Assembly: GCA_009777245.1 (NCBI GenBank)
Contig: WRMF01000001.1
Span: forward strand, 112,270-176,269
DNA from: Betaproteobacteria bacterium
GTDB taxonomy: Bacteria; Pseudomonadota; Gammaproteobacteria; Burkholderiales; Rhodocyclaceae
Direction: 5' to 3'
DNA: 64,000 nt
Part shown: piece by piece, positions 58,481 to 64,000 of the stretch
Numbering within the stretch: the first letter of the stretch is position 1
Layout: the number at the start of each line of letters is the position of its first letter
The notes under the pieces: model-generated
What the model saw: only the letters and a program-made list of their open reading frames with translations
Database searches by the model: none
What the model was told of the DNA's origin: nothing
Translations under genes and position numbers: made by a program

Positions 58481-60172
58481 ATGCAGGGCAACGCACCGTT
58501 AATTTCCGTTATCATGCCGTTATTTAATCGGGCGCATCTTGTCGGCGAGGCGATAGAGAGCGTACTGGCTCAGACGTTTACGGAGTGGGAGCTGGTGATA
58601 GTGAATGACGGCAGCACGGACAATTCACTTCATGTGGCGCGTGGTTATGCGGAGCGTGATCAACGGATCAGGGTTCTGGATCAGCAGAACGGCGGCTTGG
58701 TTGCGGCGAGGAATAACGGGATAGCGGCTGCTCGCGGTGAATATATTTTTCCTCTGGATGATGACGATAAAATTTCGCCCGATGCTTTATCTGAGCTTTT
58801 CGCCGCCGCGAGGCTTGGTCTGGGCGATGTCATACATTCCGAAACGGAACTGTTCGTAACACAGGAAGGTTTGTTCAAGCTGCCGCTGCCGACACGGGAG
58901 AATATGATCTATGCGAATGCCGTCGTATGTAGTGCGCTCTATAAAAAATCTGATTGGGAAAGGTACGGCGGGTATGACTCCAATATGAAGGGCGGTCTGG
59001 AAGACTGGGAATTTTGGCTGAATTTTATTGCGGAAGGGAGGAATTTTTATCGCATTCCTAAAACCCTGTTTTATTACCGAGTTGCGCCAGGTTCCATGCT
59101 TAGAACGATCCCGAAAGATGTCTGTGCACGGCTTAAAAGATACATGCGAAAAAAGCATTCCACGTTGTTCAGCGGGAGGCGGTCTAGCGTCAGGCTATCA
59201 TGGGCGGCTTGTCTCTATCTGGCTTTTGTCAAGCTACGGTCAGAAAGGAGATACCGGAAAAAGCTCGGTCGGCTATCCATTCCTGATTACCCAAGGATTG
59301 AAAAACCCAAATTGATAATGACCCTGCTGGTTAAGGATGAGGCCGACATAATCGGACACAACCTCAAGTTTCACAAGGCAATGGGCGTTGACGGCTTTAT
59401 CGTGACGGATAATATGTCAACCGACGGCTCCCGCGAAATTTTGCAAGAGTACAAGGATAAGGGCTGGATTCTGGACATCATTGACGAACCCGGCCAAGAC
59501 TACAGCCAGTCCGAATGGGTGCACCGCATGGCTTCATTGGCAAGGCATAAATATCATGCCGACTGGATCATAAATGCCGACGCGGATGAATTCTGGTATC
59601 CGCAATCGGGCGACCTGAAGGCGGAAATTGCCAATAGTCCTGCAAACATGCTGTTCGTCCAGATGCACAATATGCTGGACAACGGCGGCGATTGGATTGA
59701 CAACACCAGTTTAATCAAGAAAAATTTGCCTGAACCCTTGGCTGCAAAACTTATCGAATCCGGTCGCCTGGGCAAATATCATCAGTTCAAACAACACCCG
59801 CCAAAAGTTATAGTCCGCGCTAAGGAATACGTGCATATTCACCAAGGGAATCATGACGCGGATATGGTAATAAGGCACAAGCCGCGCGAATCAGAAGATG
59901 TCATGATATGCCATTTCAACAGCCGCGGGCGAGAGCATTTCAAACGGAAAATGCTGACATGCGGCGCGGCATATGAACACAACATTGCGCCAGACAAAGA
60001 AATGGGAGCGCATTGGCGCCATGTCTGGGATGGATTCAAGGACGACTCTTTGGACATGGACAGCGAATACGATAAATTTGTCGGCAACCTATGCATGGAT
60101 GAAGTAGCATCATTGATTGCAAAAGACGAAACCATCAGGAGATTTTTCAATGGGACTGCGAAAGAAGTTTAA
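58481..60172 (+). CDS. Two-domain glycosyltransferase (GT2 plus Glyco_tranf_2_4)
   Basis: Residues 1-230 form a GT-A fold: ISVIMPLFNRAHLVGEAIES, VIVNDGSTDNSL and the metal site PLDDDDK. Residues 270-560 form a second one of the glyco_tranf_2_4 type: MTLLVKDEADIIGHNLKFHK, DNMSTDGSREILQEY and INADADEFWYP with its own DAD. Both therefore keep acidic metal sites, which suggests an enzyme adding two sugars in turn. The acceptor is unknown. It overlaps the next gene by 23 bp; together they look like a surface-glycan locus. Confidence 0.88.
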   Translation: MQGNAPLISVIMPLFNRAHLVGEAIESVLAQTFTEWELVIVNDGSTDNSLHVARGYAERDQRIRVLDQQNGGLVAARNNGIAAARGEYIFPLDDDDKISPDALSELFAAARLGLGDVIHSETELFVTQEGLFKLPLPTRENMIYANAVVCSALYKKSDWERYGGYDSNMKGGLEDWEFWLNFIAEGRNFYRIPKTLFYYRVAPGSMLRTIPKDVCARLKRYMRKKHSTLFSGRRSSVRLSWAACLYLAFVKLRSERRYRKKLGRLSIPDYPRIEKPKLIMTLLVKDEADIIGHNLKFHKAMGVDGFIVTDNMSTDGSREILQEYKDKGWILDIIDEPGQDYSQSEWVHRMASLARHKYHADWIINADADEFWYPQSGDLKAEIANSPANMLFVQMHNMLDNGGDWIDNTSLIKKNLPEPLAAKLIESGRLGKYHQFKQHPPKVIVRAKEYVHIHQGNHDADMVIRHKPRESEDVMICHFNSRGREHFKRKMLTCGAAYEHNIAPDKEMGAHWRHVWDGFKDDSLDMDSEYDKFVGNLCMDEVASLIAKDETIRRFFNGTAKEV

Positions 60173-61772
60173 GAAATTCTTGCATAGAACTCAGCGAGTA
60201 TCCGCTGCGGAACGGGCGCGACTCTCGGAGATCGAATCCGCATTCCCAAGGATCATGACGTTTGAGGAAATGCTGGTCAGGATTAAGGCGGGGGCAAGCC
60301 TTGCCCGTTTTAGCGAGGTGGAATTTAATACAGCGTTGTATCGAATGCCCCAGTATGCTAAAGTGTCCCGCCGTCTACATGAAATATTGACGCGGCCTAG
60401 TGACGGCAAGCTGATACTCTCTATTCCGCCATTCAATCCACAATATGGCAATGTAGAAAGGCATTATAAGGATCTTTCTTTCTGGCAAGATTATTGGCTG
60501 AATATGTGGGTAGCTCTAGAGCCACTACTAAATTGCCCGTTGTATGGAAATTCTTTCTTTACGCATAAATCGGCGTTTCATGAAATTTCAGTAAAAGAAT
60601 TAACCGACATCTGGAGCGACCGCGATGTGGTATTCGTAATGCCCAATAACTGTCGCCTGGTTTTCGACGAGGATATGTTCAGAAATGTGAAATCGCGCAC
60701 GTATGTCAACTTTCAATCATCATCGTACATATATGACGAATATGATAATGTTCTGTCGGAATGTCTAGCGCATTCAAAAGATAAATTATTCCTTGTGTCG
60801 GGCGGCGTGATCGCCTGCCTTTTGGCAGCAGGACTTTCTGGGCACGGTTACCAAGCGTTGGATATGGCGTGCCTGCATTCTCCAAGGCTGACCACAAACA
60901 TCAAGATTGATAAAAAAAGAACCATTCCCAAAATAATGATGGATAAGCTATTCAATATTTTCTGCAAGAACAAACCGTTTTTAGCCGCCATGTTATGCGC
61001 CAAAAATGAAGGTTTGTATATTCGTGAATGGATTGAATACCATCGCTTGGTCGGAGTCGAGAAATTTTTTATTTACGACAATGAATCTACCGACAACACG
61101 CGGGAAATTTTGCAGCCTTATGTTGACGAGGGCATAGTGGAATACAAATTTTGGCGAGGTGTAAAGCAGCAACTGGAGATGTATGCGGATGGATTCCGCC
61201 GATACAGCTACTCTGCCAGATGGCTGGCGGTAATTGATACGGATGAGTTTCTGGTTCCGGAAAGTGGGGGGACTATTCCCGATGCCATACGCCGGATAAA
61301 AAAACAGTTTCCGAACGGTCAGCAAATTCTGTCGCCTTGGATAATGTTCGGCACAAGCGGACACGTGGTGAGACCGGAAGGCTTGGTAATTGAGCACTAT
61401 ACTAAATGCATGCCATTGACACGGCATGAGCACAAAGCTATCGTAAATCCGCGCCTGGTCAAGAGTGTTAGATCGGCGCACATTTTCACACTTTGCTTGG
61501 GCGATACGATCACGCAGGACGGCATCAATTTCTTTGAGAACCGATACCCTCTGAGTTCACAGGAAATATTGCCGCATCCGGAAATCCGCATAAACCATTA
61601 CTGGACAAAAAGCGTGGAAGAATATCGGAAAAGAAACATTTTACCGGATGTAATCACAGGCTCCGCCTCTATTCGTTCGGATGATGCGCTGGCGCAAATA
61701 GAAAAGGATTCGACCATCACGGACGAAGCCATGCATATATATCTTGACAGATTAAAAAAGGCTTTGGAATGA
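60150..61772 (+). CDS. GT-D-like (DUF1792) plus GT92-like glycosyltransferase fusion
   Basis: The ATG at 60150 follows AGGAG. Residues 25-250 resemble the DUF1792/GT-D family (MTFEEMLVRIKAGASLARFS, EVEFNTALYRMPQY, LYGNSFFTH), although the usual FGDGE reads FSEVE. Residues 285-540 form a GT92-like domain: AAMLCAKNEGLYIREWIEYH, DNESTDNTREILQPYVDEG and IDTDEFLVP with a DTD metal site. The 540-residue protein is thus a likely two-step sugar transferase. It overlaps the preceding glycosyltransferase by 23 bp. The assignment of the first domain is tentative. Confidence 0.78.
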   Translation: MGLRKKFKKFLHRTQRVSAAERARLSEIESAFPRIMTFEEMLVRIKAGASLARFSEVEFNTALYRMPQYAKVSRRLHEILTRPSDGKLILSIPPFNPQYGNVERHYKDLSFWQDYWLNMWVALEPLLNCPLYGNSFFTHKSAFHEISVKELTDIWSDRDVVFVMPNNCRLVFDEDMFRNVKSRTYVNFQSSSYIYDEYDNVLSECLAHSKDKLFLVSGGVIACLLAAGLSGHGYQALDMACLHSPRLTTNIKIDKKRTIPKIMMDKLFNIFCKNKPFLAAMLCAKNEGLYIREWIEYHRLVGVEKFFIYDNESTDNTREILQPYVDEGIVEYKFWRGVKQQLEMYADGFRRYSYSARWLAVIDTDEFLVPESGGTIPDAIRRIKKQFPNGQQILSPWIMFGTSGHVVRPEGLVIEHYTKCMPLTRHEHKAIVNPRLVKSVRSAHIFTLCLGDTITQDGINFFENRYPLSSQEILPHPEIRINHYWTKSVEEYRKRNILPDVITGSASIRSDDALAQIEKDSTITDEAMHIYLDRLKKALE

Positions 61773-61781
61773 AGAATTTCC

Positions 61782-62873
61782 TCAGGGAACATAGGCGTAC
61801 ATCTTCTTGAACTTCTCAACAATTTGATACTTCGGATTCGCCTCCATGATGATCTCGCGTAGCACTTCCGGATCGTCAGGCAAATGATATGTGCAGATCG
61901 AGAGCTTAGGCGCAAATTCCTTGAGAATTTTTCTCGCGCCGAGCAACATGTTCCGCTCCGCGCCCTCAATGTCGGCCTTGATGAAATCAACACGCCTGAT
62001 ACCGTTTCTTTCAACAAAAGCGTCAAGTGTAATTGCTGGAACAGTAAATTGTTTGCGGCGCTCTTTAAAATCAATTTTGCGGAGCAACTGATCACATCTT
62101 GATCCTCCAAAATTATCAAGCAGAAAAGAAAATTCCAGCATTTCTTCCTTATCCCAAACCGCAAAATTACACACCTCGATACTCCCGTTCATGTTCGCAG
62201 TTTTCGACAGGTAATTATCTATGATATCAGGAATGGCCTCAAACGCAAAAACCCTGCATCCATAGCGACTTGCCACGGCGGAAAATAATCCCATGTTCGC
62301 GCCGCAATCGAAGACAATATCACCCTCTGCCATAGAGACATTCTCATACTCGTAAGGCCCCTCAAAAAAGGCTATCGGCTGATCTTTAAAAACAGCGCAA
62401 TAAGATTCAACGGCGGCAAGGTTAAAATTCCCTGATTTTCGCTTGAAATAACTCGGAAACACCACATCCGCCAGCTCGTGCTCAAATATGAATTTGTCCT
62501 TTTCATTCAGAGGATGGGGAAATTTGATGCCGTCAATGACCAATGCTTCTTCGGTAGATTGGATTTCCTGCGCAAGATCAATGCCGACCAATTGCCCAAA
62601 CACGTTCAACATGCGAGGAAAATTTGGCCTTTTGACTCGTAGAAGTTTTACAACACCCCCCCCAAAAAAGCACTTCAGACGGCGGTATCTAAATTGGGAG
62701 TCAGCGTATTTGCCTATTTCACTGGTAACTCCATAAAGGGCGTCAACTTTGTCCTTGATTGATCGCCACATTTTGAACTGCTCCAATGCTTTTATTTTGC
62801 CTGAAAACGGGCGTTTGCTCGCTTGCAAAATTTTTTCGGCGCCGCTAGAGTTGCAATTGGAATTAGTTGTCAT
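61782..62873 (-). CDS. FkbM-family methyltransferase
   Basis: The C-terminal half (residues 170-345) is a SAM-dependent methyltransferase of the FkbM type: GDIVFDCGANMGLFSAVASR, VFAFEAIPDIIDNYLSK, ITLDAFVER and VDFIKADIEGAERNMLLGAR. FkbM enzymes O-methylate sugars or antibiotics; beside glycosyltransferases a sugar target is likely. The N-terminal 150 residues are not recognised. A G8 tract (C8 at 62656-62663) lies in frame and encodes GGG. It converges with the preceding transferase gene, 9 bp apart. Confidence 0.88.
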   Translation of the reverse strand: MTTNSNCNSSGAEKILQASKRPFSGKIKALEQFKMWRSIKDKVDALYGVTSEIGKYADSQFRYRRLKCFFGGGVVKLLRVKRPNFPRMLNVFGQLVGIDLAQEIQSTEEALVIDGIKFPHPLNEKDKFIFEHELADVVFPSYFKRKSGNFNLAAVESYCAVFKDQPIAFFEGPYEYENVSMAEGDIVFDCGANMGLFSAVASRYGCRVFAFEAIPDIIDNYLSKTANMNGSIEVCNFAVWDKEEMLEFSFLLDNFGGSRCDQLLRKIDFKERRKQFTVPAITLDAFVERNGIRRVDFIKADIEGAERNMLLGARKILKEFAPKLSICTYHLPDDPEVLREIIMEANPKYQIVEKFKKMYAYVP

Positions 62874-62915
62874 ATTGAGTTCCTTGGATGTTTTTTGAAA
62901 AGCTCAAGAGCGGCA

Positions 62916-63989
<1,074 letters not shown>

Positions 63990-64000
63990 AGAGCCGAAGT

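Overview
The window looks like the chromosome of a betaproteobacterium, probably near Nitrosomonadales. This rests on gene order (ctpA-envC ... rhodanese-grxC-secB-SH3 protein-gpsA; greA-DUF4149; rpsA-ihfB-lapA-lapB; rseC-mucD/degQ-thioredoxin-like) and on an arginine-type EF-P. The assignment is an inference from gene order and protein style, not from a search. Most of the DNA is compact housekeeping operons with short gaps or 1-20 bp overlaps. The spacers between operons are crowded with small dispersed repeats. No tRNA, rRNA, CRISPR array or intact transposase was seen.

Layout. 1-2704 (minus): pntAA-pntAB-pntB transhydrogenase, with pntB cut by the window edge. 3010-3713: a lipoprotein gene with a probable frameshift. 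3794-12543 (minus): an 18-gene spc-alpha ribosomal operon from rplN to rplQ, including secY, infA and rpoA, with a strong promoter at 12643-12671. It is detached from the S10 operon. 12772-13722: a degenerate receiver/GGDEF-like protein. 13776-17447 (minus): metH. 17586-22359 (minus): a methyltransferase-like membrane protein, then an overlapping operon DUF4124-birA-coaX-rseC-degQ-thioredoxin-like. 22505-32548: a defence island. 32739-36946: leuS-lptE-holA. 37229-38227: cytochrome c and efp. 38666-42022 (minus): envC-ctpA-moeB, with moeB broken. 42061-45290: two tandem rhodaneses, grxC, secB, an SH3 protein and gpsA. 45563-46501: greA and a DUF4149 protein. 46870-50462: a six-cysteine (oxygen-tolerant type) [NiFe] uptake hydrogenase with its cytochrome b. 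50713-57787: csp, an M48 protease with TPR, tusA-like, rpsA, ihfB, lapA, lapB and the hldE kinase. 58481-63989: a surface-glycan region with two two-domain glycosyltransferases, an FkbM methyltransferase and a PP-loop-like protein that runs into a 33-base G tract.

The most interesting region is 23133-32548. It holds a cytosine-C5 methyltransferase, a convergent Vsr-type endonuclease, and a four-gene operon: a MutL/MORC-like GHKL ATPase, a Z1-domain helicase-like protein, a PD-(D/E)XK protein and an AIPR protein. It lies beside the decayed C-terminus of an unrelated type ISP restriction enzyme, so this site appears to have exchanged defence systems. The combination resembles restriction-modification operons described by comparative genomics as relatives of eukaryotic MORC ATPases; as far as I know its mechanism is little tested.

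The second theme is non-coding. Three copies of a 121-126 bp element with conserved hairpins (36978, 46691, 57785) and a fourth, different one (38461) end like IS200/IS605 right ends, where TnpB guide (omega) RNAs are made, but no tnpB is present. A separate short element with inverted ends of the type AGAGCGGTTTT occurs at least four times. G/C tracts of eight bases occur in the methyltransferase, in the FkbM gene and at one lesion in moeB; a six-base tract is the frameshift point in the lipoprotein gene. They are either phase-variation sites or sequencing errors.
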